NCBI GenBank assembly: GCA_963971535.1
Contig: OZ020585.1
Span: 25,070,985-25,134,984 of the forward strand
Direction: 5' to 3'
Length of the DNA stretch: 64,000 nucleotides
Source of the DNA: Notolepis coatsorum
Lineage: Eukaryota > Chordata > Actinopteri > Aulopiformes > Paralepididae
The notes under the pieces were generated by a model. The model was not told the DNA's origin, searched no databases, and saw nothing but the letters and a program-made list of their open reading frames with translations. A program made the position numbers and the translations under genes. This document shows positions 45,321-58,596 of this stretch, piece after piece (positions within the stretch are counted from its first letter, which is position 1; the number at the start of each line of letters is the position of its first letter).

Positions 45321-45564
45321 GGTAATAAACATCATCTTCTCTATCTGCTCTCTCGTGTTCCTCATACCCTACAGCCATATGCAGATACACGAGAGATCGT
45401 GTTGTTTTAACCTCCCTTCAAATCTGGGATACATTTTGGTGTCATTACAAATTCTCCCCTGTTTCAACTCCAGGTCCCATCACTTCCAGTCACCTGTTTC
45501 CCCTTCCTCTTTAGAGTCTGCCTTTTGCAAAAGGAGATTTGCTTGCTGTTGCAAAGGAGATTTA

Positions 45565-46870
45565 GACTCACATAGACTCACCATAACGCGTGCACTGGAC
45601 ACGGTACATGGAAGTCTTTCTCCCTCTAAAAAGCCTCAGGGCTGGAATAAAAATAACATCTGATGTTCTTTGATGAATGAAGGTGGGGTAAGGTCTTAGC
45701 ATGGCACCACTGCCCTCTCCACTGATGGTCAGACAGCTGGGATGGACTGACAAAGCGGAGGGCTTGCTGACATGCTTGGCAGATGTAGGAGCCAAAAATA
45801 GAGTGGTTTTGATATAAATACATTGTAAGGAGGTCTGGTCCAGTCACCAGTGGTTTGAAAGGTTCCTGGTTTAGGCTCTGTACCGCCATGGCTAAATCAA
45901 TTTGCTGCGATAAAGGCACTGCATAATGGATTTTTTTTCTTCTTGTTCTCTGAAGGAAGATCTTTAAAAGAAGACGGCTGAATAATGGCTCGTCATCGAA
46001 GCCCTTGTGACAAGCAGAGGTGGCCGGAGCATAGACCTTCACTGTAGAGAAGGACATCTTCTCTAGTAGCGACTGGAGATAAGCAAGAACCGTTTCTATA
46101 GCACAAGAAGTTTGGTCAGCGTTTTTTTTCCCCTCTCCACACCATTTCTGTAACTCAAGCATGATTGCAAAGCCTAGCAGAGTCATCTCTCTGGTGTGCT
46201 GTCTGACCCCTTCCTCTGAGTGACCCAAAACGGTCTTCCAGGTAGAAAGGAATCCTTTTTCGCTGGCATAATGGTTCCAATGACATTTCCCTGCACTTGA
46301 AGAATGTACTGCGAGTGTCAGAATGACATTCTCTGGTACTTGTAAGCCATCTGCCGGAAGGCGAAGTGAAGACACCACTTCCTGCGGTGGTGGAAAAATA
46401 GGTAATGTAAGTACAGTAAGCATCTTTCAAGTGTATAGATGTGAACCAATCTCCTGGCCTGACAGGATCCAGCAGCTTCTTGACTGTGAGCATTCTATGA
46501 GTTCCCTCATTGCAATCCGCTGATTGAGCGAGCAGAGGTTCAAGATCTATCTCATCCGTCCCGTTTTCTTTGGAAACAGAGAAATAATGGCAGTATACAC
46601 CCTTCACCCTCTCCTGTAGAGCGACGGAGGCGATGACCTTCTTCTATAACAGCTCCTGTTGTTAGCTGCCTTTGTCTGGTCTGAGTTCTCTGTCTCACTC
46701 CATTGAACAGAGGGTAAGGGCTCTTGAATAGCAATTTGTGACCTATCCACCATGTTCTTTCTAACCATGGTGCTAGTCGGAATAGATCTCGCCATGCTGT
46801 GTAATGTTCTGAAGGCGAACCGCACTATGTTAAATATTGAATAGGCCACCCTGGCCTCTGCCGCCACCTG
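45565..46870 (-). pseudogene. DIRS-type retroelement remnant: reverse transcriptase then tyrosine recombinase
   Basis: Reading right to left on minus: a frame at about 46734-46560 precedes YCHYFSVSKENG, then HRMLTVKKLLDPVRPGDWFT and SIHLKDAY, the RT landmarks shared with DIRS elements. The active-site box that should read Y-x-D-D appears as YLED (about 46230). GHSEEGVRQHT and LGFAIMLE follow in another frame. Next come STVKVYAPATSACHKGFDD and, near 45700, KPSALSVHPSCL, typical of the DIRS tyrosine recombinase. At least four frame breaks. Recombinase catalytic Arg/Tyr positions cannot be confirmed. Not functional. Confidence 0.82.
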
Positions 46871-46902
46871 CCCGGACTGAACTGTTCTGACCCATGGGAG
46901 GC

Positions 46903-47225
46903 CTGCGTGTGCAGAGAGGGCACAGCACCTTCTGGGGCTGGGAGCACTGGGTAACTCAGATCAACCACTTTCTGGGGGCATGTCAGGGGAAGGTGCACGT
47001 CACCAGACTGGTTGAGGGAACTCAACCCTTCTGGCAGTGACAGTGTGGATGTCTTTGAAGCCCTCGTCTCAGGATGCATACTTTCAAGGGAACAGGGCCG
47101 GTGTGACTCTGACTTACCTTCTTTTGATGTTTTTTTTTCATGTGTTCATAGCTCTATATTTCCTGCATGCATCAAGATATTCACATACAGTTATTTACGT
47201 TAGGTAGAGGAATATCCTGACTACC
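46903..47225. repeat. DIRS-associated direct repeat, copy 2
   Basis: Similar to 43911-44170 along its left part. Its right ~195 bp (47030-47225) is repeated almost exactly at 47632-47835. It lies just upstream (minus sense) of the RT frame. Confidence 0.75.
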
Positions 47226-47535
47226 AGCATGTTTTATTTAACCTTTATTTTACCAGGTAGTCACTTGAGATCAAAGATCTCTTTTTCGAGCAAGACCTGG
47301 CCAAAATGGCAGCAAAAACAAAAACAAACATACAAAATACACAAAACACAGACGGAGACATAAAAGGCAAAGTGGGGCAAGGGGATACATTTGAGCTGCA
47401 GCAAACTAGATTAAATGGGATTGGGGGAGATTGGAGGGTAGGGTAAAAATGTAGAAAGAGGATGGAAGGTGAGGCTTTGCAGGAGGTTGCTGGGGAGAGA
47501 AGGTCAGGTTAAAAATATAAAATATAACACCACAT
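47226..47535 (-). mobile_element. LINE/SINE 3' end (TTTATTTAACCTTTATTTTACC type)
   Basis: TTTTATTTAACCTTTATTTT, ACCAGGTAGTCACTTGAGAT, AAGACCTGGCCAAAATGGCA is a ubiquitous fish LINE-tail pattern. It sits between DIRS repeat copies 2 and 3. Confidence 0.65.
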
Positions 47536-47631
47536 TATGCAGTGAAGCAGTGACATTCTCCCATCTCATTCTTTAAAATGCCCTTAATTTGAACTTTAAA
47601 ATCAGATATGGTAGTGAGGGCCTGCACTACC

Positions 47632-47837
47632 AACCCTTCTGGCAGTGACAGTGTGGATGTCTTTGAAGCCCTCATCTCAGGATGCATACTTTCAAGGGAA
47701 CAGGGCCGGTGTGACTCTGACTTACCTTCTTTTGATGTTTTTTTGCATGTGTTCATAGCTCTATATTTCCTGCATGCATCAAGATATTCACATACAGTTA
47801 TTTACGTTAGGTAGAGGAATATCCTGCCTACCAGCAT
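47632..47837. repeat. DIRS-associated direct repeat, copy 3
   Basis: CCTTCTGGCAGTGACAGTGT through AGGTAGAGGAATATCCTG + CCTACCAGCATG matches 47029-47228 with only a few differences. Confidence 0.85.
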
Positions 47838-48229
47838 GTCAAGTTTGAATCCTCTCAGAGCAATATATTATTAATCATATAATTCATGCCTCAACTCCCA
47901 TACGACCAGGCTTTATTTGAGCAATTCTTTTTAGTTTTGGGGTGTATAACAATATAAATGTAACCATTTCTGCAGTAAAATAGTTTTATACAAGAATCGA
48001 TTTCATAGATGGGAGACTATAGAGATGAGGGAAAACTAGTAGTATCTCAAAAACTGAAGCCGTTTGTCACTAGGGTATTGGGGTCCCCTAACCCCACGTT
48101 GAGAACCAGTTAGATAATGATTCTGCTGAACCAGGAACAGGTATACAGCACAGGTTTTAAGAAGCCTATCACCTTCCACAATCAAAGTAATGTATCAAGA
48201 AGAATATAATAGTTGGATGTCGTACTACT
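47838..48229. other. Unassigned stretch
   Basis: No gene is recognised. It contains the GATTCTGCTGAACCAGGAACAG phrase at 48118 shared with 41461. Confidence 0.35.
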
Positions 48230-48365
48230 GGATCTTGTAAACAAGTCACAGTGGAAGAGTAATAGCATGTTTTTCCAATGTGTTACCACTGCACAGAAAT
48301 TAGGCATTTTCTTTTGAAAGTGGTTACCAATGGTTACAGGCAGCCATGTTGGAAAAGATACAGTT
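48230..48365 (-). repeat. Dispersed repeat, inverse of 15310-15465
   Basis: AGCATGTTTTTCCAATGTG, GAAATTAGGCATTTTC, AGTGGTTACCAATGGTTACA and CAGCCATGTTGGAAAA mirror the 15.3-kb copy. Confidence 0.65.
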
Positions 48366-49415
48366 ACACAAACATTCTGAGCAAGGCCTCTATTTCTATT
48401 TAGCACTAGTACATCAATTTATATTTGCTTTGTAAGACTAACCATTTCTGTTTCCAATATTTCAAAACCCAGTGTTTCCTTTTATTTTTTTTTTATCAAA
48501 AGACAACACACAACAAACAAACATTCTAGAACAGACTGCATTTGTTTTCCTGACAGCTATTGTTATCAGCAAACCCATTCAAACGCACTCGGCGAAGCCC
48601 CAGTTTTGCCCAAACTTTATTCCTCACACAACAGCAGCCAAACCCGTCGCCCTACAGTCACCCCTTGCTGAAAGGTGAGCGGGAGGGAGCAGCCTCCCCC
48701 ACTGACAGATAACATTCAAATGTGCCCCCTTTAGTTTGGGGAAGTAGCATTCATTCAGCCGGGGGCCGCTGTCAGGCTTCTGGATCTTATCTGTAGTCTT
48801 CTGGACATATCGGTTGCACGCTTGTTGTGCGGTACACTATTTGACAGTCAAAGTCCATGCAGCTGATCAAGCGATCTCTAAATCTACAATCAAACCCTCT
48901 CTCTCTCTCTCTATCTCTCTCTCTCCCCTCAACCCGTCTGACCCCTCGCAGCCGTTCACAGTGTCATATACTATTGATTTCGTCGTCCTCCGTTCATCCG
49001 TCCCTAAATAAAAGCGGCTTCGGCGCTGGCCGCTCATTGGGAGCGATGATCGAAGCGTGTTGAGGTGTCGAGTTATTTATTTTCTTCTGAGAGGGTGAAA
49101 AATCCAATTACAATGCAAAGCCGTTCCCCCACTCTATAGGTTATATACCTCCTATAGCCACCCACTGGTTTTAGTACGTTCATACGTCCAACGGGGTACT
49201 TGGACTTTTATCGTGATTGAAAACCTTTTGGAGGGTGTGGGCCCTGTCAACATGATGCCATGTAGTTGAAGGAGGAACGGGGCTCGTTATACTATATATA
49301 TATAGAGCCGGCTGGAGAATGCGAGGGAAACTAGAGGGTGGAGGATACTTGTACCCTGACATGCTCTGTAGTTCTGCCGTCGATGTTGCAGTTAAAGCCC
49401 TGACCTGTGATTGTT
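48366..49415. other. About 1 kb without recognised gene
   Basis: Moderate GC, a short CT tract at 48899-48925 and short frames only. No domain. Confidence 0.4.
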
Positions 49416-49431
49416 TTGTTGCTGTTGTATT

Positions 49432-49896
49432 TTGTTTTGTATTGATCTTTTCCCCCCTCCTTTTTCCTAACTTTTTCTCCCATCCCAATGTTAGTCGTTA
49501 TGACAATTCCCTTCCTGGTCGTTGCGCACTTATCCCCTACCGGCGTCGGTCTGGGAGGGTGAAGACTACCACATGCTTCCTCCGACATGTGGAGTCAACC
49601 AACCGCTTCTTTTCACCTGACAGCGAGGACTCTCACTGGGGGAGTGTAACGTGTGGGAGGATCACACTACCTCCCCCAGATCCCTCCCTCGGTGTGCAGG
49701 CGCCCCGACCGACCTGTAGGAGTCGCTGTTTACAACGACCAGGATACACACCCCACCGGCTTCCCACCCGCTGACACTGCCAATTGTGTCAGTATGGACG
49801 ACCGACCAAGCCGGAGGTACCGCTGACAGCTGGATTCGATACCAGTGTCTCTGCGGTGGTAGGCAGACGCTTAGTCCACTGCGCTACCCGGCCGCC
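49432..49896 (-). mobile_element. SINE family A, copy 3, with perfect 16-bp target duplication
   Basis: On minus: GGCGGCCGGGTAGCGCAGTG, GGTATCGAATCCAGCTGTCA (B box), AGCGACTCCTACAGGTCGGT, GTTACACTCCCCC and GGGATGGGAGAAAAAG. TTGTTGCTGTTGTATT flanks it at 49416-49431 and 49897-49912. Confidence 0.93.
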
Positions 49897-49912
49897 TTGT
49901 TGCTGTTGTATT

Positions 49913-50398
49913 AACCATATCGACGTTTCATTTCACTTATATCTCACTGTAGATGATTGAGGTTGACCCTCGTATACGATGATGTTGAGCGATAGCTACT
50001 ATAAGCTCAAATGAGCAAGATGAAAAGAAAGAAAGAATAGACCTGTTCGCTGTTTACAAACATACCGTGTTCGGGCCAATCAGCAATACCAACTGAGTCA
50101 CGTGACTAAGGTGCCCCGGACCTGCGTGAGCTGCTGCGCTAAAAGAATACGACAGGGCTCTATGGAGAAACCATGGCACTCCCTTGACTAAAAGTAGTTT
50201 CAACCTAAAACGGCTGGATGTCATTTTGCCAAATTGGCATGGCTGTGAGTCTTTCACCTTTTACATATCTAGCTTTGGCATGGATTGATTGTTTAGATCG
50301 CTAGCATGGCTAACAAATGCAAATACATTGTAGTCTGCCCCATTGTTCTGACCAGGATTATGCTCCTTTCTGCTCCGGGGATGCGTGCACACACTGAG
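49913..50398. other. Unassigned stretch
   Basis: No gene or repeat is recognised. Confidence 0.35.
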
Positions 50399-51237
50399 GG
50401 GCGAATTCACAAAGAATGGATTGCACAGTGCTAATTGCACCCTTAACTGCGCAAGTTTAGCGTGCGGTATCTGCTCTGTTTTTGCGAGCCATTCACTAAG
50501 GACATTGCGCGGATGAGATACTAGCGCAAACACGCCCATATGTGTGCAGTTTGTTCCTGATTTGCTCCAGCGCAGTTTGTCGCGGAGCAGTTTGCACCTG
50601 ACAGCGCTGTTGGCAGATATCAGGAAGGGGAAAACTAAACACGAAATGAGGCATAGACATAACAGTATTTTTCACCATTAGTATTCTGTTTATTTCATAA
50701 ATGTATTTAGTTTACTTCGTAATGTATAGAGCTTGCTTAATTAGACTTTTCATGACACATTGCATCCTTATTGTTTTTGTTACTATCTTTCGTCATTGCA
50801 TATGTTTTTCATGTCCTATTCCAATTAAAATGTTTACTTATAATTGTACTATTATTCTATTGTGCTATATTTAATTTAGTTTATATCCCATTTTATTTTA
50901 CTCCAACCCCTTTATTGTGATTATAACCAAACCCAGCACCCAACGGAGTGAAGGAGAGGAGTTATTTTTCTTACTTGTCATTTCATTTTTGGTCGCAGGC
51001 CTAATGATGTAGGCCTATTTGTATTTTCAAGACAACTTAATTTTGTTGCAGAGACAGCAAAGCATATCAGGTGAAATAATGTGTGACTATGTTTTGCCTG
51101 ACTGACATGTCTGCCCTCATCTGCTCGCACATGAGGCAGGTGAGCAGGTGGCTCCTGGTCGGAGTCTTCATCTCCGTGCTCCTCAGGATGCAGATCCACA
51201 TCCATGGGCAGACCGGCTCTCATGGCAATGTTGTGTA
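50399..51237 (-). mobile_element. PIF/Harbinger element end with transposase C-terminus
   Basis: GGGGCGAATTCACAAAGAATGG at 50399 is a known type of fish Harbinger terminus. The adjoining GCGCA-rich sequence is its subterminal region. On minus at about 51237-51105 the frame reads LHNIAMRAGLPMDVDLH and then EEHGDEDSDQEPP and RADEGRH. LHNIA plus an acidic tail is the C-terminal signature of HARBI1-like nucleases. The rest of the transposase is cut off by the LINE tail at 51240. Confidence 0.65.
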
Positions 51238-51239
51238 GG

Positions 51240-51560
51240 ATTTGATTTGATTTGATATTTAAAAAAATACAAGATTCCAGAAAAACGTCAATATGCTACA
51301 CAAAAAAGTCAAGACTTATTTCCATTGTGGTCCTTGGTCCCAGACAGACAATACAAAACATGACCACAAATAACAATTTGACAAACTACATAGACATGAC
51401 CATTTTAAATGCAGTACAAACGTAGCCACAGACAACAGCTCCAGAGGGAGCCAGCCCAGCAACTGGAAGTGTTGTTTGCCCACATGTGCTCTGGAGGCTA
51501 GTCCTAGAGTTAATCGGATGAGTTTGTTCTGGGAAACCTGTAACTTATCTTAGGATCATG
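51240..51560 (-). mobile_element. LINE 3' end with (GATTT)n terminal repeat
   Basis: GATTTGATTTGATTTGAT, then a tail that includes TCCAGAGGGAGCCAGCCCAG and TTAATCGGATGAGTTTGTTC. Antisense LINE 3' ends have this form. No coding part is recognised. Confidence 0.6.
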
Positions 51561-52206
51561 CAGCACACCACAATGATCTGGCACACTTTCGGGGGACTAT
51601 ATCGCATTGTCCCAACGCTATACGATCTAAAGTGTGTAATATATTTATTCATTAATATTCCACTGAAGGATTAGATCCTTACATCCAGCTCCCATGATAG
51701 CATCGTCTCCCCCACTCTGGAATGTGCAGGCTGTAGGGTCCAGTGACCAAGCCAGGCCATGCACCCAGAAATACTTTGATCTGATGACCTGTGTGACCTG
51801 ATGACCGGTGCATGCATGGCTGTATCGGGCCTCCGGCCACAGGCCAGTGAGAAGGAGCAGACCTGAACATAATATATCCCCAAACCAGACCATGTATGCT
51901 AGTACCTGTCGGATCATCCATTATTAACCAGTGGCTCCCTATATGGAACTCCCACATAGTATAAACGCCATGGTTGTTTGCCATTCAGGAGGCTCTTAGC
52001 CCTGTGGAGGGCTGGTCTCCAGGACTGTTTCTCTTCTCCGTGTGTTCCAGCTAATAAAAAACACTGATTGAATTCACCTTTCTCTCCTGAATCTCTGTTC
52101 AGCCGGCTCATACATATCAATCAAAATAACTCAGCTTTTGTGTATTGATTGATTGGTAAAGAGATTTGCACTACAACTCATACCTCATTGCACCTTACCC
52201 TAAGTC
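51561..52206. other. Unassigned stretch with a small internal repeat
   Basis: Frames at 51645-51984 contain duplicated AACCAGACCATG / AAGCCAGGCCATGCACC text about 130 bp apart, but no known domain. Confidence 0.35.
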
Positions 52207-52340
52207 AGGGGTCTCAAACTCGTGGCCCGCGGGATGATATTTTACGGCCCCCTACTTGACATCAAAGTTTAGTGTTAATGCGGCCCGTGTGCAACTGTTT
52301 GCAGAGTCGTTGCGCGAGAGTTGGACGTTTTATGGGGCTG
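52207..52340 (+). mobile_element. Left end of a hAT element (CAGGGGTCTCAAACTCG type)
   Basis: CAGGGGTCTCAAACTCGTGG, then CCCGCGGGATGATATTTTACGG and GCGGCCCGTG. This is a widespread fish hAT (Charlie-like) terminus. No right end found. Confidence 0.7.
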
Positions 52341-52624
52341 CGGCACTGCAGATATACCCTACTTTATAACATCAAGCCTTTTTCTTGTCCTCACTGTTCT
52401 ATAGTGTTGTTTTAATTAGTGACTCATGATTTTATCCAAATTCTTTTATTCTACTTTTTCTATCTGGTTTCACTGTTTTTAACTGCTGTTTGTCTATTGT
52501 CATTTATTTCTGATTTTGTTTTTATTGTGTTTTTATATTAACCTGTAGTGTAAAGCACCCTGTGCATTCATGCTGTGAAGGGTGCTATATAAATAAAGGT
52601 CATTCATTCATTCATTCATACTCC
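52341..52624 (+). mobile_element. LINE 3' tail with (CATT)n terminal repeat
   Basis: TGTAAAGCACCCTGTGCATT, GGGTGCTATATAAATAAAGG and CATTCATTCATTCATTCAT is the standard form of a fish LINE 3' end. Confidence 0.7.
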
Positions 52625-53335
52625 AATGATCCACACGGACATTAGACGGTGTTGCACTCGCTACCCAGTCTGTGAGCTAGTAGCAGTCGCAGAGGCTCTG
52701 GCTAGTAGTAACGTTCGAATGTTGTGATTTTCGATGCAAAATAAATATTCAACATTCTCTTTTGAGACTCCGCCTCAGACTCTTATCCTTTGGCACTTGG
52801 AACTTGCTGTACTTTGCTTGCAGGTCTGCAGCCATTATTGCTGGATTATGAATAGCACCAACTTTAGCCACAGTACCGTTGTCAAGCTAAGCTAGCTGAC
52901 CTAGCTCGTCTTCCCCGCAAGGTTTTCGCATTGACATTTAATAACGTTAGTCAGCTAACGCTAGTCAGTAGCTACTTGACTTAAATACGATTCACCGTGG
53001 GTGCATTATTGTTGATAGACGGACAGTGTCAGGTCCTGCAGAAAGGACAGGCCATCATCTGATTTGATGTAACGTTAAAGCGGATGTTGTTCCAACTAGC
53101 TAGCTTTTCAGCTAATGCTATAATAACACCAAGCAAAACACATCCCGTCCGAGCTCCCCTTCACACGCTCTGTCGGGGACAATGGAATTTAAGAAAGTGT
53201 ATCTGCTGTTAAAATGACAAACAGCATCACACTTTAGAAGATCCTTCAGATATCTACCTCATTTTGCATTTAGCATTTTGGTTGCATTTTGTACATTAGT
53301 TTGTACTTTAGTTTGTATTGTATCTTTTGTTTGGC
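52625..53335. other. Unassigned stretch, possibly hAT interior
   Basis: Moderate GC with GCTAGCT/AACGTTA words. It may be the interior of the hAT element starting at 52207, but there is no transposase frame. Confidence 0.35.
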
Positions 53336-53445
53336 CTTTATTCTTTTCACTTTTTACTGCATAAAGCACATCTCAGGGGGCTCATACAGAACCAAGCATT
53401 TCACTGTAATGTACATTTTCTGCGTGTTCTGATGTGAGCCTCACA
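53336..53445 (+). mobile_element. LINE/SINE tail, family 4, inverse copy
   Basis: GGGGGCTCATACAGAACCAA and GCATTTCACTGTAATGTAC mirror 14815-14870. Confidence 0.55.
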
Positions 53446-53720
53446 ACGTTGGCAGGATTACGCACAGGAGTCATAAGCCACGTTTGGATATCCCATCTGC
53501 ACTCACAGAGTGGGATATGAGATGCCAAATGTGTTTCTTGGCTGCAGGTGTCGTGTTCTTGCCATTCAGTTGGGCAAGATGTGTTTGGACCTCGTGTTTA
53601 AGTACTGTGCCAGTGGAGATATTTTATAATTAACGAATATTTTTTGTGATAAAGTTGTATTTAATAATGTTTAGTTAGGATAATATAACCTGCAATATCA
53701 TATACTCCAGAATAAAATGA
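53446..53720. other. Unassigned stretch
   Basis: Nothing is recognised. Confidence 0.35.
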
Positions 53721-53982
53721 TAAATGGTAAATGGCTGCATTTATATAGTGCTTTTATCCAAAGCGCTTTACAATATCTTTCTCACATTTTACCCATTCAC
53801 TCACACATTCACACACTGATGGCGGAGGCAACCATGCAAGGAGCCAACCTGCTCATCGGGAGCAATTAGGGGTTAAGTGCCTTGCTCAAGGACACTTCGA
53901 CACGCTGCCCCGGAGGAGCGGGAATCTAACAGGGACCATCCGGATTACCAGACGACTGCTCTACCTCCCGAGCCACTGTCGC
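53721..53982 (-). mobile_element. SINE family C, copy 4
   Basis: On minus: GCGACAGTGGCTCGGGAGGT, GAGCAGTCGTCTGGTAATCC, degenerate B box TGTTAGATTCCCG, TGTCGAAGTGTCCTTGAGCA and end ATTGTAAAGCGCTTTGGATA. Confidence 0.88.
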
Positions 53983-54174
53983 TTTGGTTGAAGATGGAAT
54001 TGAATGAAAGCAAGTGGAGATCATTGACGTACATAATACAAATGATAGGTATGATGTACAGAGAGATTTGGATAGATAGATAGATATGATTGGGAATGAT
54101 ATAGGGAGTGAAAGCTATGTGTGTATGTGTGTGTGTACAAGTTGAAGGTTATATTTAGAAAGAGAGAAAGTGGG

Positions 54175-54663
54175 CGGTCAGGTGGCGTAGCGGAGATTGC
54201 GTTTGTCACCAACCCCGGAGACGCTGGATTCGCCTGTTCGAATCCAGCTCACAGCTCCGGGGTTGTCACCAGCTTGGCTGGCCGTTCACACTAATACAAT
54301 TGGCAGTATTAGAGGGTGGGAGAAGCTGGCGGGGTGGGTCCGGGTCGTTCTAAACAGCGACTCCTACAGTTCGGTCGGGGTGCCTGCTAAGCGCGGATAG
54401 GATCTAAGGGCGGTAGTGTGATCCTTCCACACGTTACACGCTCTCAGTGAGAGTCCGCGCTGCCAGGTGAAAAGAAGCGGTTGATTGGCTAGACGTGTGT
54501 CGGAGGAAGCACGTGATAGCCTCCACTCTCCCAGACCGACTGTGGGGGGTAAGTGCGCAGCGACCAGGAAGGGGATTGGGAATTGGCATAACGACTAACA
54601 TTGGGATGGGAGAAAATCGGAGGAAAAAGGAGGGGGAAAAAGATCAATAAAAACAAAAAAAAA
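54175..54663 (+). mobile_element. SINE family A, copy 4, with perfect 17-bp target duplication
   Basis: Head GCGGTCAGGTGGCGTAGCGG, B box GTTCGAATCC near 54237, GGCAGTATTAGAGGGTGGGA, AGCGACTCCTACAGTTCGGT, GTTACACGCTCTC, AGGTGAAAAGAAGCGG and end TTGGGATGGGAGAAAATCGG. AGAAAGAGAGAAAGTGG is repeated at 54157-54173 and 54664-54680. The best preserved copy for the internal promoter. Confidence 0.93.
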
Positions 54664-54744
54664 AGAAAGAGAGAAAGTGGGGGGAGTGTGTGTAGATAGT
54701 GAGACAGCTGTGCATGTGTGTTTGTACTTGTGGGATAGTAGGAG

Positions 54745-55728
<984 letters not shown>

Positions 55729-56090
55729 TACTTTATTGATCCCCTTGGGGAAATTCAGTGACATACACATACAGCTCATAGTCTCATTAAACAATAATTT
55801 CACAATCATTACATTTTTACAGTAATAATGGTACAACATAAATTCAAACAGGCATGTACATTTGTTGACACATGTCGACTACAGTATGTCTGAGACAGCG
55901 TATGTGTAGTCTGCTGCCAGCCAGCACCGGCTGCGCTTTGACAGGAGGGAGGGAGGAAAGAGTTAATGTCCTGAAACCACCGTTGCAGCACAGGAAGGGG
56001 CGGAGCATGGCTCTGACTACAATGCTGTCAGCTGGGGGTGGGACTTGGTGACGAGGCAGTCTTTTTGGCTCCCCCCCTCCAGCACGCATA
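55729..56090 (-). mobile_element. LINE 3' end (TACTTTATTGATCCCC type)
   Basis: ATACTTTATTGATCCCCTTG + GGGAAATTCAG is the classic antisense 3' end of a very abundant fish LINE whose terminal repeat is often GATA. Downstream text (GACAGGAGGGAGGGAGG, TTGTAGTCAGAGCC inverse) is consistent with its 3' untranslated region. No coding part is seen. Confidence 0.7.
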
Positions 56091-57000
56091 CTAATGAGCT
56101 GCCGTCACCAACACGTGGGATACGCGCTAGGCATACACGTGGGAGGGGGGATGGGGTATGGGGTGGGGGGTGGTGCGGCTGCATGCCATTCTTATCTCCA
56201 AGAGGGCCTTCGGCTCCAGCAGCTCTTTGGTTCGACCTTGGAGTGGTCCAAGAATTTGTTTTGGCTGACTGACTGGCAACATTTCTCCAGCCACATCGAT
56301 TTAAATTAGATTTTGAATAGAGTGAATTATAACTCTATTGATTTGAGTGGAGTGAGTTTTAACAACTCCGTCCAAATGACTGAGTGCATTAGTCCAAGTG
56401 TCCAAGTGTCTTAATCAGTTCATTTTGGTAGGTCCTGTGCCCGGTAAACAGATCCAAAATCTTCTTATTGCAATCCAAAAGCTTAATCCAATGTCCACGA
56501 CTTCAAGTTGGTAGCCCGATTGAAATGTCCCAAGAGGCAGAGAGGGTTAGCCTTATTCTGCTTCCTTGACGAAAAAATGCAATCCACTGATTAGATCCAT
56601 TTCGAGTTGATTTGAGTATAGTCCGACAACCGGCACGAAGCAAAGAGCACAGCAGCGACAGGCTTCATGGAGGCAGTTGAGGCGGTGGTGGGAACGGCCT
56701 TGAGGAGCCTAGGGAGAGGAGAGAAATGTGACTGGTCTCTGGGAAGGTCTGGGAAGGAGTATAAGGGCCTAAGAGCGGAAGCTTCCCAAGCAATGTGGCA
56801 GATATTCTCATGCATCCTTGAATAGTTTGATCTGCAGGTGGAAAACACTCTTATTTGGAACTTTCTTAAACGCAGTATAGATCACTCCAGTGTTTATAAA
56901 CATTCCCAATGTTAAGTCACCAGGGGCAAAATGGCAGACATTGAAGGGGACGGGAAGCCCTCAGCCAGCAGAAGTGGAGGTTTCAAGTGTCTCAAGTTTC
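56091..57000. other. Unassigned stretch
   Basis: GC-richer at 56095-56260 with short frames only. No gene is recognised. Confidence 0.35.
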
Positions 57001-57120
57001 TTTAATATTTGTCATACAGAAGTACAGAATACTTTTATACAAAATGCTTCTTACTGTTACGCTCCAGAGACTGTGCAAGACAAGATAAGTATGAAATAAA
57101 ATAACATAGTAAAATTAGAA
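57001..57120 (-). mobile_element. Probable LINE/SINE tail
   Basis: TCAAGTTTCTTTAATATTTG followed by CATACAGAAGTACAGAATAC resembles family-4 tails. Confidence 0.4.
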
Positions 57121-58596
57121 GTAAAAAAATGAGGTCACAGTGTTCAGTTTAGACATATGTACAATGTTGGGATGTGGATGTTTTTGCATGAGATGAGCGA
57201 CTCGGCTGTGCTGTTTGACACCCAGGTTGTGCATTGGGGGGGGGGGGGGGTCTGACCTTGGGCACGGGGGAACAAACTTTACAGCCACGGAATACAGACA
57301 ACACTATTAAAAACACATATTTACCTGTTGTCCTTGTTGGGGTGGATATTCGCTCCCTTCTCTGCACGTCCCATGACCTCACAAACAACGGGCAAGGTAA
57401 ACAAACTTTCTACAGCCACAGAATACAGAGAATACTATTAAAAACACATCTTTACCCGCTGTCGAGTGTTAGTCGTTGTATCAAGAGCATGGTTTCTTAC
57501 GTCTTGTTTTGGCGGTGGGGCTTTCTTCACATTTGGATCACTGATTGGGCCTTTTTTCCTCGCCACTGTTCTTCACAGTAATTTGTCAGTGTGTCAGACC
57601 TTCAAAATGATGATGATTGATTTGACGGGGTTGAAAATGACTCCACCGAGCGGTGCTAATCTGGTTTGTCTGAGTCGTTTTCTGTAATCGTTTTAGTTCC
57701 AATTTCCACTGTCAGTTATAATTGACCGCGTTAGTGAAAGTCAGAAAGTGGACCCAGGAACAGTTGTTAGTTGAATGGGGTTTTGCCATAGACATCTAAA
57801 AGAAACGTTTAAGTCAATAAATGTTTCAGCTTCAGGTGTATCATTTGATTTTGTAGAACTGTTTTAGTGCTGCGTCTCTGAGCACAGCCAACTCTCAGTG
57901 TGTTGAGGGGGCGTGACCCTCTGTTCATTCAAAGGAGATGCTAAGTTAGTATCATAATACCTGAAGCTTTCAAATGTAAACAAATTCATGAGCCCAGTGT
58001 GCACCATGGTCAGTTGTTATGAACACAAAAATGATTTGTGGACTAGCTAGCTGATATCCTTTACAGTTACTGACAACTGACAGACTGACGGGCCAATCAG
58101 AGTAACCGAGTAGATTATGCAGCGTTTTTAGGGAAGCGGATTGGATATCTGAAATAGTTTCTCTTGATATCCAGGAGGAGATCAAAGGGCTTTAGTAAAA
58201 ATGTTCACAACAACAATAGTTCTAACGTGTTGGGCAATTTACATACATGTATACCTTCTGTGTGATCAGATTGAAAAACGTGGTTTTCATTGTACTGAAT
58301 CTTTAAATATTTGGCAACACAGTAATTGGCTGGTGACACTGTCTGCACAAGTGGACGATTAACTCTCCCAAATGCATGCAATCTTCCCCTTGACCTCTTC
58401 ACCCACTTGGCTCGAGAATTACAAGACAAAGATGAGTCACTCTTGTGATTTGAAACATTTGACAATTGCTTCTCCTATTATGAGATGGAGCACTGCATTA
58501 GTTTTCAACAGGGAAATCCATATAGGCTAAACACTAAAGATGGCTGCAACAATTAAACTACTTGCTATACAAAACAAACATATTCAGAGAAAATAG
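57121..58596. other. About 1.5 kb unassigned, with one local duplication
   Basis: The block AACAAACTTTACAGCCACGG...AAAAACACATATTTACC (57271-57326) recurs diverged at 57400-57456. A G run is at 57236-57250. No gene is recognised. Confidence 0.45.
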
